A stretch of 64,000 nt of DNA. It comes from Asanoa ishikariensis (GTDB lineage: Bacteria; Actinomycetota; Actinomycetes; Mycobacteriales; Micromonosporaceae). Of this stretch, positions 17,149 to 25,921 are shown piece after piece. Location: positions 868,001-932,000 of the forward strand of contig NZ_FNQB01000001.1 in NCBI RefSeq assembly GCF_900107455.1. Reading direction: 5' to 3'. The position numbers and the translations under genes are program-made. The notes under the pieces were generated by a model. The model ran no database searches and had not been told where the DNA came from. It worked only from the letters and a program-made list of their open reading frames with translations. Within the stretch, counting starts at the first letter, position 1, and the number at the start of each line of letters is the position of its first letter.

Positions 17149-18270
17149 ATGTTCGGTTATCGCGTTCCCGCACCCAACGAAGCGCTGCTGATCAGTGGAC
17201 GCAAGCAGCGCGGAGCGGATGCGCTGCCGTTCAAGATTGTCACGGGGCACGGCGCCTTCGTCGTGCCGATTCTGTCCAGGGCCTCCCGCCTCAGCTTGGC
17301 GATGCAGGAGGCCGAGGTCGAGGAGGACTGTTTCACCCAGCAGGGTTTGACCTTGGCTGTCCGGTCCGTCATCGCGTTCAAGGTCGGCGACGACCACGAG
17401 TCGATCGCGGCCGCGGCCCGCCGGTTCCAGGGCGACCAGTCGCAGATGCCGATCCTGGTCGGCCGGATCTTCAGCGGCCATCTGCGCAGCATCATCGGCA
17501 GCATGACGGTCGAGGCGATCATCCGTGAGCAGCAGACGCTGGCCGACGCGATCGTCGACGCGAGCAAGACCGAGATGGCCCGCATCGGCCTGGACGTCGA
17601 CTCACTCCAGATCAGCAGCATCGACGACAAGGGCGCCGGCTACATCAGGGCGCTCGCCGCACCGCATCAGGCGAGGGTCAACCAGGAAGCCAAGGTGGCA
17701 CAGGCGATCGCCGACCAGGCCAGCGCGATGGCGCAGCAGGAGAGCGTGCGCAACCAGGCCGAGTACGCCCGCCAGACGGCCATCAAGCAGGCGCATTACC
17801 AGGCCGAGATCGACCAGGCCCAGCAGACGGCCGCCCAGGCCGGCCCGCTGGCCGCCGCCCAGGCGCAGCAGAGCGTGCTGGTCGAACGCGCGCTGGTCGC
17901 GCAGAAGTACGCCGAGCTGCGCCAGGTCGAACTGGTCGCGGAAGTCGTCCGACCGGCGCAGGCCGAGGCCGAGCGGATCACCACACTGGCGCGTGCCCAT
18001 GCCGACGCGACCAAACTGTCCGCCGAAGCGGCCGCGGCCGAGGATCGGATCGCCCTGGACCAGCTAGTCATCCAGCAACTGCCGGACCTGCTCCGCTCGG
18101 CAGCCCAGGGCCTGCAGGGCGCCAACCTGACCGTCCTCAACGGAGCGGAGGGCCTCAACAGCGTGGTCGCATCGCTGGCAGCACAGGGAATGGCGCTGTT
18201 GGAGACAGTGCGCAAGGGCATCGACCCGAAGCCGGAGGCCGTTACCCACGACCCCCGGCTAACCGCTTAG
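17149..18270 (+). CDS. SPFH/flotillin-like protein
   Basis: A 373-residue protein with an N-terminal SPFH (band 7) domain (about residues 1-160: GYRVPAPNEALLISG, VTGHGAFVVPIL, LTLAVRSVIAFKVG). A long Ala/Gln-rich coiled coil with repeated AEAxR-type heptads follows to about residue 310, then a C-terminal helical cap. Flotillin-like proteins oligomerise on membrane microdomains. No clear N-terminal transmembrane helix is visible, so attachment may be peripheral. Paired with the NfeD-like protein upstream. Confidence 0.88.
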   Translation: MFGYRVPAPNEALLISGRKQRGADALPFKIVTGHGAFVVPILSRASRLSLAMQEAEVEEDCFTQQGLTLAVRSVIAFKVGDDHESIAAAARRFQGDQSQMPILVGRIFSGHLRSIIGSMTVEAIIREQQTLADAIVDASKTEMARIGLDVDSLQISSIDDKGAGYIRALAAPHQARVNQEAKVAQAIADQASAMAQQESVRNQAEYARQTAIKQAHYQAEIDQAQQTAAQAGPLAAAQAQQSVLVERALVAQKYAELRQVELVAEVVRPAQAEAERITTLARAHADATKLSAEAAAAEDRIALDQLVIQQLPDLLRSAAQGLQGANLTVLNGAEGLNSVVASLAAQGMALLETVRKGIDPKPEAVTHDPRLTA

Positions 18271-18274
18271 CGGG

Positions 18275-19081
18275 TCAGCGGCCCATCGGCCATCTGGTGG
18301 TGAGGCCGCAGACGTCCGCGATGATGGCGGCGGGGGAGCTCACGAAGAGGGCGAACGCGCTCTGGGTGCTCTGCGGGAGCATGTTGACCGTCACCTCGAC
18401 CAGGTTGGCGATGGTCTGGTTCGGGCCCGAGTAGTTGAGCGACGAGGTCGCCGGGCGGGGCTTTAGCGGGTTGTGCGTCGTGACGTAGCCCCGCTGGACC
18501 GTGCGGGTGACCGTGAGGTTGATGTAGACCGAGATCGTGCGCTGGCTGTAGAGGTCCCCGACGTAGTCGTCGAGCCTGACGACGATGGTGCGGCCTCCCG
18601 CGACGCGGCCGTTGCCGTCGATGTACTCCTCGCCGGACAGGACGACACCGAAGTGCTTGCGGGTGTCGAGGACGCGGATCGGGCGCATCGCGGAGGTCAC
18701 ATTGGACCATCGGTCGGTGTGCAACCACGCGGGGCCGTTGGGGCCCGCGACCATGACGTCTCCGTCGGCGGTGGTGGCCAGCGTGCCGATGGGGGCGTCG
18801 AGCGGGATCCGGTCGAGCGGGGTCGGCACGACCCGCACCTTGCTCGCCACCGCGAGCGCGCCGTTCAGCTTGTCGCCGCCGGTGAGCGTGGTGCCGCTGG
18901 CGCCGCCGTCGTTCTCCAGGCCGAGCAGCACCGCGTCGCCGGGCGCCGCGTGCGCCGGGTCCACCGCGACGACGCCGGCCGCGACCGCACCGGCGCCCGC
19001 CGCCGCTCCGGCTCGCAGCAGCCGGCGTCGGGTCGTCGCCTTGTCCACGTGTACCAGTCTCCCGTCGTTCGTCTCGGTCAT
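18275..19081 (-). CDS. Tat-exported RVLDTR-motif protein (third in operon)
   Basis: A 268-residue secreted protein. A twin-arginine signal (RRRLLRAGAAAGAG, about residues 18-31) ends near PAHA-APGD. The mature part has RVLDTRKHFGVVLSG followed by GGRTIVVRLDDYVG, ISVYINLTVT, GYVTTHNP, SSLNYSGPNQTIANLVEV and FVSSPAAIIADVCG. This is a repeat-like beta domain common in actinobacterial cell-surface proteins that I know only by its motif; no enzymatic residues are apparent. Its ATG overlaps the preceding paralogue by four bases. Confidence 0.75.
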   Translation of the reverse strand: MTETNDGRLVHVDKATTRRRLLRAGAAAGAGAVAAGVVAVDPAHAAPGDAVLLGLENDGGASGTTLTGGDKLNGALAVASKVRVVPTPLDRIPLDAPIGTLATTADGDVMVAGPNGPAWLHTDRWSNVTSAMRPIRVLDTRKHFGVVLSGEEYIDGNGRVAGGRTIVVRLDDYVGDLYSQRTISVYINLTVTRTVQRGYVTTHNPLKPRPATSSLNYSGPNQTIANLVEVTVNMLPQSTQSAFALFVSSPAAIIADVCGLTTRWPMGR

Positions 19082-19872
19082 GGGCGCACGAGCCTGTGCT
19101 CGGGCCGGCGGGCAGCAGTCGCCGCGCCCGCAGTGGCACCTGCGGTGGTCCTGACGTCCGATGCGGCGGCGGACCGGCCGCTCGCGGCTGTCACGTACAG
19201 CGGGTCGGGGACGAGGAAACCGGTCACGTCGAGGACGATCCCGGCCGTCGAAGAGACGTACACGGCGACGACGTCGTTGTAGGTCGTGCCGTTCACCTCG
19301 TACCAGCCGGACTCGCTGAGTACGCCGTTGGAGATCACCTGGCCCTTGTCCCACCAGTTGATCGTCGACGTTCCCGGCCATTCGCCGGTGCCCCACACCG
19401 TGGCGTACCCGCTGCTGATCGTCTTCGTGGCGGTGACGGTCGCGAACAGGCCCTGCGCGCCGCGGACGAGCCCGCCGAGGTCGATGACGAAGAACGCACC
19501 CCCGACTGCCCGGCCTTGAGAGTCGATGTCGCCGCGGCCCTCGAGCAGGCGGGCGCGGCCGGCCGCGTTTCGGGTGTCGAGGACGCGGGTGGGCGGCGTC
19601 GCCACCGGCATCAGGGCGTTGCCGCTCATCAGGATGTTCGTCGTCGCGGGCGACGGGTCGGTCGGGAGGGTGTAACTGACCGAGAGGCCCGTCTGGTTGG
19701 GGGCGAGGGTGCCGGGGTCCGGCCGGTCGGTGCGCTCGAAACCTGGCACCAGTTGCAGGGCCGGCCCCTGGTTGTTGACGACGGTCAGCGTCGCCTCGGT
19801 GCCCGTGCTGTGGATGGTCGTGCTGCGGCTCGTGTTGGCCTGTCCTGCCAGGACCGGATCGCCGTCGCTCAT
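19078..19872 (-). CDS. RVLDTR-motif paralogue lacking a signal peptide
   Basis: A 264-residue paralogue of both neighbours, with RVLDTRNAAGRARLLEG, GGAFFVIDLGGLV, STINWWDKGQVISNGV and AVYVSSTAGIVLDVTGF. It has no Tat or Sec signal: MSDGDPVLAGQANTS aligns with the mature N-termini of its neighbours (APGDEVILGAAT and APGDAVLLGLEN). The start is firm, because GGAGG precedes the ATG and no upstream in-frame signal is present. It also has an Ala/Thr-rich C-terminal tail (TAGATAGAATAA). Either it stays inside or it is exported bound to a signal-bearing partner. Confidence 0.72.
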   Translation of the reverse strand: MSDGDPVLAGQANTSRSTTIHSTGTEATLTVVNNQGPALQLVPGFERTDRPDPGTLAPNQTGLSVSYTLPTDPSPATTNILMSGNALMPVATPPTRVLDTRNAAGRARLLEGRGDIDSQGRAVGGAFFVIDLGGLVRGAQGLFATVTATKTISSGYATVWGTGEWPGTSTINWWDKGQVISNGVLSESGWYEVNGTTYNDVVAVYVSSTAGIVLDVTGFLVPDPLYVTAASGRSAAASDVRTTAGATAGAATAARRPEHRLVRP

Positions 19873-19888
19873 TCTCGTTCCTCCCGGC

Positions 19889-20749
19889 TCAGTGGATCTC
19901 GGGTGCGGCGGCGGTCCGGCGCGCGGCCAGACCGGGCAACGCGGCCGGCTGGTCGCCGACCTTGACCTGGCTCGGGTGGGCGACGACCAGACTCGTGACG
20001 TCCAGCAGCACATGAGTGGTGGTGTTGGAGTAGATGGCGACGACGTTGCGACCACCGTCATCGGCGCCGAGAGCCACGAACACGAACGCCGAGATGACCT
20101 GGTCCTTGGCCCACCAGTTGAGCGACGAGGCCGTCGGCCGCGGCCCGCTTCCCCACATGGTCAGGTAGCCGCCGCCGGTCGTGTCGACGGCCGCGAGGTT
20201 GCCCTTCAACGCTTGGCCGTTGGACACGTAGGCGTCGAGACTGACCACGATCGACTGCCCGCCGCGCAACCGGCCGGCGGAGTCGAGGGCGGACCGGTTC
20301 GACACGATCGCGGTGCGCCCCTGCGCCGTGCGGGTGTCGAGCACCCGCACCGGGTCGATCGACACGGACGTCTGCGCCCAAGCCGTGGACCAGACCCAAC
20401 CCCACTGAAGGCCATCGGCGGAGCGGTTCCACATGTCGCCCACGCCGTCGACCAGCACGGTGCCGGGCGGACTCTGGTAGACGTCGGGGAACGCGGATTC
20501 CGGCGTGGCCGCGAGCCGCAGAGCAGGGCCGTTCGTGTTCTCGAGCAGCAGCGTCTGCTCTTGCGGCTGCGAGGGCTGCAACGTCGTGGTCTCGGTGCCG
20601 GCGGACGTGGCCGCCCCGAGAATGACTTCGTCGCCTGGCGCGGCCTTGGCCGGTCCGCCGACGACGACCGCGCCGGTTACCGCACCGGCGGCCACGGCAC
20701 CGCCACGTTTGAGGAACGCGCGCCGCCCGGCGCTTCGAGAACTGGACAT
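19889..20749 (-). CDS. Tat-exported RVLDTR-motif protein (first in operon)
   Basis: A 286-residue secreted protein with a Tat signal (GRRAFLKRGGAVAAGAV, about residues 8-24) and a probable cleavage after PAKA. The mature domain carries RVLDTRTAQGRTAIVSNRS, GGQSIVVSLDAYVSNGQ, GGGYLTMWGSG, SSLNWWAKDQVISAFV and NVVAIYSNTTTHVLLDV. The ATG at 20749 has GGGGAG upstream. It is followed after 16 bases by a signal-less paralogue and then a second Tat-exported one. A structural surface role is likely; no catalytic motif is seen. Confidence 0.77.
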   Translation of the reverse strand: MSSSRSAGRRAFLKRGGAVAAGAVTGAVVVGGPAKAAPGDEVILGAATSAGTETTTLQPSQPQEQTLLLENTNGPALRLAATPESAFPDVYQSPPGTVLVDGVGDMWNRSADGLQWGWVWSTAWAQTSVSIDPVRVLDTRTAQGRTAIVSNRSALDSAGRLRGGQSIVVSLDAYVSNGQALKGNLAAVDTTGGGYLTMWGSGPRPTASSLNWWAKDQVISAFVFVALGADDGGRNVVAIYSNTTTHVLLDVTSLVVAHPSQVKVGDQPAALPGLAARRTAAAPEIH

Positions 20750-20840
20750 CGACAACTCCCCGTTGATCAACAGTCGAGGGCATGTTCGCATGGCCCAAGA
20801 ACCCCGGGGCATCGGCCGTACGGCGGACGACGGTAAGGGC

Positions 20841-21323
20841 CTACTGGCCTCCGGGTCCGAACAGGTCGGCGCTCGCCACGTACGCCATCGCTTCGGTGAA
20901 CCTGGGTTCGGCCAGTCGTTGTTCGGCCAGTTCCGGTGTCACGTCGAGCAGGTGTTGGTGGATCCAGTAGACGTTTCCGAACGGGTCCCGGAAGCGGCTC
21001 ACCCGGTCACCGAAGAAGAGCTCCGTCGGCGACGTCACCACCGTGGCGCCGCGTTCCACCGCCCGCCGCAGCACCGACGCGTCGTCGGCGACGTAGAGCC
21101 GCAGGAAGCCCGGCGTGGCTGGCCAATGTGGGCGGCTGTCGAAGAGCATCACCACCGAGTCGCCGATCCGGACCTCGGCGTGGCCGATCACGCCGTCGAA
21201 CTCCATGCGGCCGATTTCTTTCCCGTCGAACACCGCCAGGAGGAAATCGATGACTTTTCCGGCCTCGCGGTTGATGAGCCAAGGGGTGATTGTGTGATAA
21301 CCCTCAGGTACGACATTTGTCAT
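20841..21323 (-). CDS. VOC-family (glyoxalase/PhnB-like) protein
   Basis: A 160-residue protein with the PhnB-like VOC layout: PWLINREAGKVIDFLLAVFDGKEIGRM, then GHAEVRIGDSVVMLFDS, FLRLYVADDASVLRRAVERGAT and DRVSRFRDPFGNVYWIHQH. VOC domains bind a metal or small hydrophobic ligand; the substrate is unknown. It diverges from a WYL-type regulator, and a perfect AACTAGG/CCTAGTT dyad between them suggests control by that regulator. Confidence 0.88.
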   Translation of the reverse strand: MTNVVPEGYHTITPWLINREAGKVIDFLLAVFDGKEIGRMEFDGVIGHAEVRIGDSVVMLFDSRPHWPATPGFLRLYVADDASVLRRAVERGATVVTSPTELFFGDRVSRFRDPFGNVYWIHQHLLDVTPELAEQRLAEPRFTEAMAYVASADLFGPGGQ

Positions 21324-21341
21324 GCGTTCACGCTACGACCC

Positions 21342-21366
21342 AACTAGGTCACCCACGGTCCTAGTT
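21342..21366. promoter_or_regulatory. inverted repeat between VOC and WYL-regulator genes
   Basis: AACTAGG (21342-21348) and CCTAGTT (21360-21366) form a perfect 7-bp dyad with an 11-base spacer, centred in the 51-base divergent region. Its placement suits shared autoregulation of the WYL regulator and the VOC gene. Binding is inferred. Confidence 0.55.
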
Positions 21367-21374
21367 CATAGGGC

Positions 21375-22337
21375 ATGATGAGTGCCGTGACGGACACGCC
21401 AGGTCGACTACTCCGCCTGTTGTCCCTGCTCCAGATGCCGCGCGAGTGGCCCGGGAGCGAGCTCGCCGAACGTCTCGGCGTCAGCCACCGCACAGTGCGC
21501 CGCGACATCGAGCGGCTGCGCGAGCTCGGCTACCCGGTCGAGGCCACGATGGGCGCCGGCGGTGGTTACCGGCTCGCCGCGGGAGCCGCGATGCCACCCC
21601 TGCTGCTCGACGACGACGAGGCCGTGGCGATCGCGGTCGGGTTGCGCACCACCGCCCGCCAGCCGGTCGCCGGCATCGCCGACGCCTCGGTGCGGGCGCT
21701 GGCCAAGCTTCAGCAGGTGTTGCCCACCCGGTTGCGGCAACGGGTCGGGGTGCTGACCGCGGCGACCGCGCCGACCGACACCGCGCTGGTCGACCCCGAG
21801 CAGCTCACCGCGCTGGCGGCCGCGGCGGCCAGCAACGAGCGGGTCAACTTCGACTACCACGACCAGGACGGCATCCCGAGCCAGCGGCTCGTCGAGCCAC
21901 ACCGACTGGTGATGACCGGGCGCCGGTGGTATCTGGTCGGCTACGACAACGAGCGCCACGACTGGCGCACGTTCCGCGCCGACCGGATCGACAACACCAA
22001 GTCCACGGGGGTACGCGTGCCGCCGCGCGAGCTTCCGGTCGACGACGCCGCGGCGTTCGTCACGAGCCAGCTTCATGATCTCGCACCGGTGTACGCGGCG
22101 TCGGCCGTCATCCAGCTTCCCGCGGCGCAGGCGGCGAGCCGGCTCGGCGACGCGGCCGGCACGCTGGAGCCGCTGGACGAGCACTCCTGCCGATGGACCA
22201 GCCCGGGCGACACGGTCGACTGGCTGGCCTTCCGGCTGACCTCGCTCGGCTGCGACTTCACCGTGCACGAGCCCGTCGAACTGGTCGACCACCTGCGCCG
22301 GGTCGGTGCGCGGATCGCCCGCGCGACCGCCGGTTAG
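21375..22337 (+). CDS. YafY-type HTH/WYL-domain regulator
   Basis: A 320-residue regulator. The N-terminal winged helix (RLLRLLSLLQMPREWPGSELAERLGVSHRTVRRDIERL in outline, residues 10-47) is of the DeoR/YafY type. The middle WYL domain (about 145-220) has VNFDYHDQDG, RLVEPHRLVMTGRRWYLVGYD and WRTFRADRI, and a WCX-like C-terminal domain follows. WYL domains bind small ligands or nucleic acid. The stop lies 11 bases before the flavoprotein gene, so the two are probably cotranscribed. Confidence 0.88.
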   Translation: MMSAVTDTPGRLLRLLSLLQMPREWPGSELAERLGVSHRTVRRDIERLRELGYPVEATMGAGGGYRLAAGAAMPPLLLDDDEAVAIAVGLRTTARQPVAGIADASVRALAKLQQVLPTRLRQRVGVLTAATAPTDTALVDPEQLTALAAAAASNERVNFDYHDQDGIPSQRLVEPHRLVMTGRRWYLVGYDNERHDWRTFRADRIDNTKSTGVRVPPRELPVDDAAAFVTSQLHDLAPVYAASAVIQLPAAQAASRLGDAAGTLEPLDEHSCRWTSPGDTVDWLAFRLTSLGCDFTVHEPVELVDHLRRVGARIARATAG

Positions 22338-22348
22338 AATTTTCGATC

Positions 22349-23464
22349 ATGACGGCATGGGACGTGGCGATCATCGGCGGCGGCCCGGCCGGCCTCTCGG
22401 CCGCGTACGAGGCGGCCCAGGCCGGGGCGCGCACCCTGGTCATCGAGAAGGCGGTGCACCCGCGTTACAAGACCTGCGGCGGTGGGCTGATCGGCACCAG
22501 CATCGATCAGGTCGAGGGGCGCATCACGATCCCGGCCGCGGACCGGACCGCGACGATGGCGGTCACCCTCGACGGGCGGCGGGAGTTCGTCCGCACCTCG
22601 GTCGACGGGCCGGTGCTGGCACTGGTGCGGCGCACGGAGTTCGACGACCGGCTGCGGGCCGCGGCCGCCGACGCGGGTGCGCAGGTGCGGCAGGGCGTCG
22701 GTGTGCGCGGCATCGAGCAGGACACCGACGGCGTGCGCCTGCGCCTGGCCGACGGCGAAGAGGTGACCGCGCGGACCGTGATCGGCGCGGACGGGTCCTC
22801 CGGCGTCACCGCGCGGCACGTCGGCGTCGAGTACAGCCAGGTGGACCTCGGCCTGGAGGTCGAGCTGCCGATCCCCGCCAACCTTCGTCCACAGTGGCGC
22901 GGCCGGGTGCTGCTCGACTGGGGCCCGATTCCCGGCTCGTACGGCTGGGTCTTCCCGAAAGACGACACGCTGACCGTCGGCGTCATCGCCGCGCGCGGCA
23001 GTGGCGATCGGACCCGGACGTACCTGAAGGCGCTCGTCGACCGGTTCGGGCTCGGCGGGATCACCCCGGTCGAGGACTCGGGGCATCTGACCCGGGTACG
23101 TGCGCCCGACTCACCTTTGCGGCGGGACCGGGTGATCGTCGCGGGCGACGCCGCCGGGTTGCTCGAACCGTGGACCCGCGAAGGGATCAGCTTCGCCACC
23201 CGTTCGGGCGCGATCGCCGGCCGGCACGCCGGGAGCGGCGACCTCGACGGCTACGAAACGGCGATCGAAGCGGCGCTTGGTGCCGAAATGCGGGCCGGAC
23301 GGCGGTTGATGGCGACTTTTACCAAGCGCCCCTGGGCGTTCCATGCGGTCTTGGCGAGCCCGCCTGGTTGGCGTATGTTCCGGCGGTGGTGCCGTGGCGA
23401 GACCACCTTCGATGCACTCATCGAAAAGCTACCCGTGAAGGTCGCGCTGGCCCTGCTGAGTTGA
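22349..23464 (+). CDS. geranylgeranyl-reductase-family FAD oxidoreductase
   Basis: A 371-residue flavoprotein with the dinucleotide fold AIIGGGPAGLSAAYEAAQ (residues 8-25), an acidic strand end VIEKAVHPRYKTCGGGL, VIGADGSSGVTARH (about 147) and VIVAGDAAGLLEPWTREGI (about 265). The last is the second FAD motif typical of geranylgeranyl reductases, which saturate isoprenoid chains. The exact substrate is unknown; menaquinone or lipid side chains are possible. It lies between a WYL regulator and another FAD oxidoreductase, one base from the latter. Confidence 0.85.
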   Translation: MTAWDVAIIGGGPAGLSAAYEAAQAGARTLVIEKAVHPRYKTCGGGLIGTSIDQVEGRITIPAADRTATMAVTLDGRREFVRTSVDGPVLALVRRTEFDDRLRAAAADAGAQVRQGVGVRGIEQDTDGVRLRLADGEEVTARTVIGADGSSGVTARHVGVEYSQVDLGLEVELPIPANLRPQWRGRVLLDWGPIPGSYGWVFPKDDTLTVGVIAARGSGDRTRTYLKALVDRFGLGGITPVEDSGHLTRVRAPDSPLRRDRVIVAGDAAGLLEPWTREGISFATRSGAIAGRHAGSGDLDGYETAIEAALGAEMRAGRRLMATFTKRPWAFHAVLASPPGWRMFRRWCRGETTFDALIEKLPVKVALALLS

Positions 23465-23465
23465 C

Positions 23466-24911
23466 GTGCCGCCGCATCCGGAGGTGACCGTGGAGCCCGA
23501 CTGGTCGGCGTTGCGCAACCACATTCGGGGCGAGGTGGTGCTGCCCACGGACGCCGGTTACGAGGCTGTCCACCGGCCCGCGATCGCCCGCTTCCATCAT
23601 CTTCGGCCGCAGGCCGTGGTGCAGTGCGCGGCCGACGCCGACGTGGCGGTCTCGCTCGCCTTCGCCCGTTCGGCCGGGCTGCCCATCGCGGTGCGGGGAG
23701 GTGGGCACTCGTTCGAGGGCACCTCGTCGACCGAAGGCATGGTGCTCGACCTGAGCCGGATCGACGGTGTGTCCTTCCTGGACGGCGCGGCCAACGGCAA
23801 CGGCAGCACCGACCGGCTCGTCCGGGTCGGCGCCGGTGCGCGGCTCGGTGCGATCTACGACAGGCTGGCGCCGGCCGCCGTGACCATTCCGGCCGGCTGC
23901 GGGCCGGGGGTCGGCATCGCCGGGCTAACTCTCGGCGGCGGGCTCGGGGTGCTCGGCCGGGCGCACGGGTTGACCTGTGACGCCCTGCGCGCGGCCCGGG
24001 TGGTGCTCGCCGACGGCCGCATCGTCGACTGCGACGCCGAGCTCGAGCCCGAGCTGTTCTGGGCGCTGCGCGGCGGCGGCAACGGCACGATCGGCGTGGT
24101 CACCTCGCTGGTCTTCGCCTCGCTGCCCGCGCCGTCGATGACCTCGTTCCACTTCACCTGGGAGCCCGAGCACCTGCCGGCCGTGCTGGCCGCGTGGCAG
24201 CTCTGGGCGCCGGCCGCGCCCGACACGATGGCCGCCAGCCTGGTGGTGTCCACCCCGGCCGACCCCGCGCTGATGCCCGTCACCAGCTTCTTCGGTGCGG
24301 CGCACGGCACCGAGGAGGCCGACGTCGCGCTGCTCGAGGAGTTCGTCGACCGGGTCGGCGAGCCCGCCGCGACCCAGACCCACCAGCGCGCGCCGCACCG
24401 GGAGACCAAGCGGCTGCTGGCCGACCTCGACGTGCACGGCGTGCCGCGCCGGGCCGACGCACACGCGTACAGCCGGTCGGAGTTCTTCGCCCGCCCGCTC
24501 GATGGCGAGACCCTCGAGACCCTCGTCGCGCTGCTGACCAGCGACCGGCGGCCGGGGGAGGAGCGGGAGCTCGACTTCACGCCGTGGGCCGGCGCTTACA
24601 ACCGGGTCGCGCCGAGCGCCACGGCGTTCCCGCACCGATCCGAGCGGTTCCTGCTCAAGCAGAGCGCGGCGGTGGCGGCCGACGCCGAGGCGGACGACCG
24701 GGTGGCGGCCCGGGACTGGCTCGACCGGTCATGGCAGCTCACGCACCCGGCCGGCACGGGCGGCGTCTACCCGAACTTCCCGGACCCCTTGCTCGACAAT
24801 CCGGCCCGGGCGTATTTCGGCAGCAACGCCGACCGGTTGCGCGACGCCGTCCGGGCGTACGACCCGGACGGCGTCTTCGGCTTCCTCGCCGGCACCGGCG
24901 CCACCGCCTAG
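23466..24911 (+). CDS. FAD-linked oxidase, berberine-bridge-enzyme type
   Basis: A 481-residue PCMH-type flavoprotein. VRGGGHSFEG (about residue 78) provides the His that usually binds FAD covalently, and GVGIAGLTLGGGLGVLGRAHGLTCD (two abutting parts, about 140-165) forms the FAD loop. The C-terminal YPNFPDPLLDNPARAYFGSNADRLRDAV (in outline) is the BBE domain. The second FAD-linking Cys of bicovalent members (xCPxVG) is shifted by one residue here (GCGPGVG), so linkage may be single. It starts with GTG one base after the preceding flavoprotein stop. The substrate is probably a sugar, alcohol or polyphenol. Confidence 0.87.
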   Translation: MPPHPEVTVEPDWSALRNHIRGEVVLPTDAGYEAVHRPAIARFHHLRPQAVVQCAADADVAVSLAFARSAGLPIAVRGGGHSFEGTSSTEGMVLDLSRIDGVSFLDGAANGNGSTDRLVRVGAGARLGAIYDRLAPAAVTIPAGCGPGVGIAGLTLGGGLGVLGRAHGLTCDALRAARVVLADGRIVDCDAELEPELFWALRGGGNGTIGVVTSLVFASLPAPSMTSFHFTWEPEHLPAVLAAWQLWAPAAPDTMAASLVVSTPADPALMPVTSFFGAAHGTEEADVALLEEFVDRVGEPAATQTHQRAPHRETKRLLADLDVHGVPRRADAHAYSRSEFFARPLDGETLETLVALLTSDRRPGEERELDFTPWAGAYNRVAPSATAFPHRSERFLLKQSAAVAADAEADDRVAARDWLDRSWQLTHPAGTGGVYPNFPDPLLDNPARAYFGSNADRLRDAVRAYDPDGVFGFLAGTGATA

Positions 24912-25921
24912 GCGGGAGCGCCGAGGTCGGCCAGCGCCTTGTCCGCGCCGCGGTGCAGGGTGACCGGGTCGGTCTCGCGCGCGGTGTCGAGGCTGATCTC
25001 CTTGGCGGCCGCGTTGGCCTGTTCGAGCTGCGGCTTGCGGTCGAACAGGGCCTTGGTCAGCACGCAGGCGACGTTGGCGTCCAGGTCGTCCTTCACCAGC
25101 AGCAGGTTCGGCACCACGATCGTCTTCGCGTCGGCCGGCAGGGCGTAGGTGGCGGCCGGGATCGAGCCGGCCTCGTACGCCGGACTGACCTTGTTCATCT
25201 CCGGCAGCAGCGGCGTGATGTCGACGAACGCCACCTTGTCCCGGCTCGTCGTGAACAGGTCGGTGATGCCCGGCGTGGGCAGCCCGCCGGACCAGAACAT
25301 CGCGTCGATCGAGCCGTCCTTCATGCCGTCGACCGTCTTCTGGAGGTCGAGCCGCTGCGCCTTGACGTCCTTGGCCGGGTCGAGACCCGCCGACTGGAGC
25401 AGCCGGTTGGCGATGACCTCGGTGCCGGACTTCGGCGAGCCGGTGGAGACGGACTTGCCCCGCAGGTCGGCGACGGTGGTGATGCCGGCGTCCTTGCGCA
25501 CGACCACCTGGGTGTAGTTGGTGTAGATCCGGGCCAGCGCCTGGATCGGCTGCGGCGCCGTGAAGCTGCCCTTGCCCTGCACTGCGTCGGCGGCCGTGTC
25601 GGCCAACGAGAACGCCACCTGATAGGTGCCGCCGACCAACTGCTGGATGTTCTGCACGGACGCGCCGGTCTCCGCCGCGGTCCCCTTCACCTTCTGGTTG
25701 GTCGCGACCGAGAGCTGCTCCGCGTACGCGTTGCCGAGCGCGAAGTAGACCCCGGTCGAGTTGCCGGTCGCGATCCCGATCCGGGTGTCGGTCGTGACCT
25801 CGCAGCTCACGTCGCCACCGGTGTCGGTGCCGGCGACGTCCTGCCGCCCACCACAGCCCGCCAACGCGATACCGAGGCCGAGGACAAGGGCGGCGGACCA
25901 GATCGTGGTCGTGCGTCTCAT
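24908..25921 (-). CDS. TAXI-family TRAP solute-binding lipoprotein
   Basis: A 337-residue extracytoplasmic binding protein. The signal peptide ends in a lipobox (IALAGCGG, Cys about residue 23). IGIATGNSTGVYFALGNAYAEQL and ETGASVQNIQQLVGGTYQVAFSLADTA are hallmark TAXI-TRAP features, as is SVSTGSPKSGTEV. These systems take up dicarboxylates or amino acids such as glutamate with Na+ or H+. The start overlaps the fused permease stop by four bases (ATGA), so permease is translated first. The stop overlaps the convergent oxidase gene by four bases. Confidence 0.93.
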   Translation of the reverse strand: MRRTTTIWSAALVLGLGIALAGCGGRQDVAGTDTGGDVSCEVTTDTRIGIATGNSTGVYFALGNAYAEQLSVATNQKVKGTAAETGASVQNIQQLVGGTYQVAFSLADTAADAVQGKGSFTAPQPIQALARIYTNYTQVVVRKDAGITTVADLRGKSVSTGSPKSGTEVIANRLLQSAGLDPAKDVKAQRLDLQKTVDGMKDGSIDAMFWSGGLPTPGITDLFTTSRDKVAFVDITPLLPEMNKVSPAYEAGSIPAATYALPADAKTIVVPNLLLVKDDLDANVACVLTKALFDRKPQLEQANAAAKEISLDTARETDPVTLHRGADKALADLGAPA

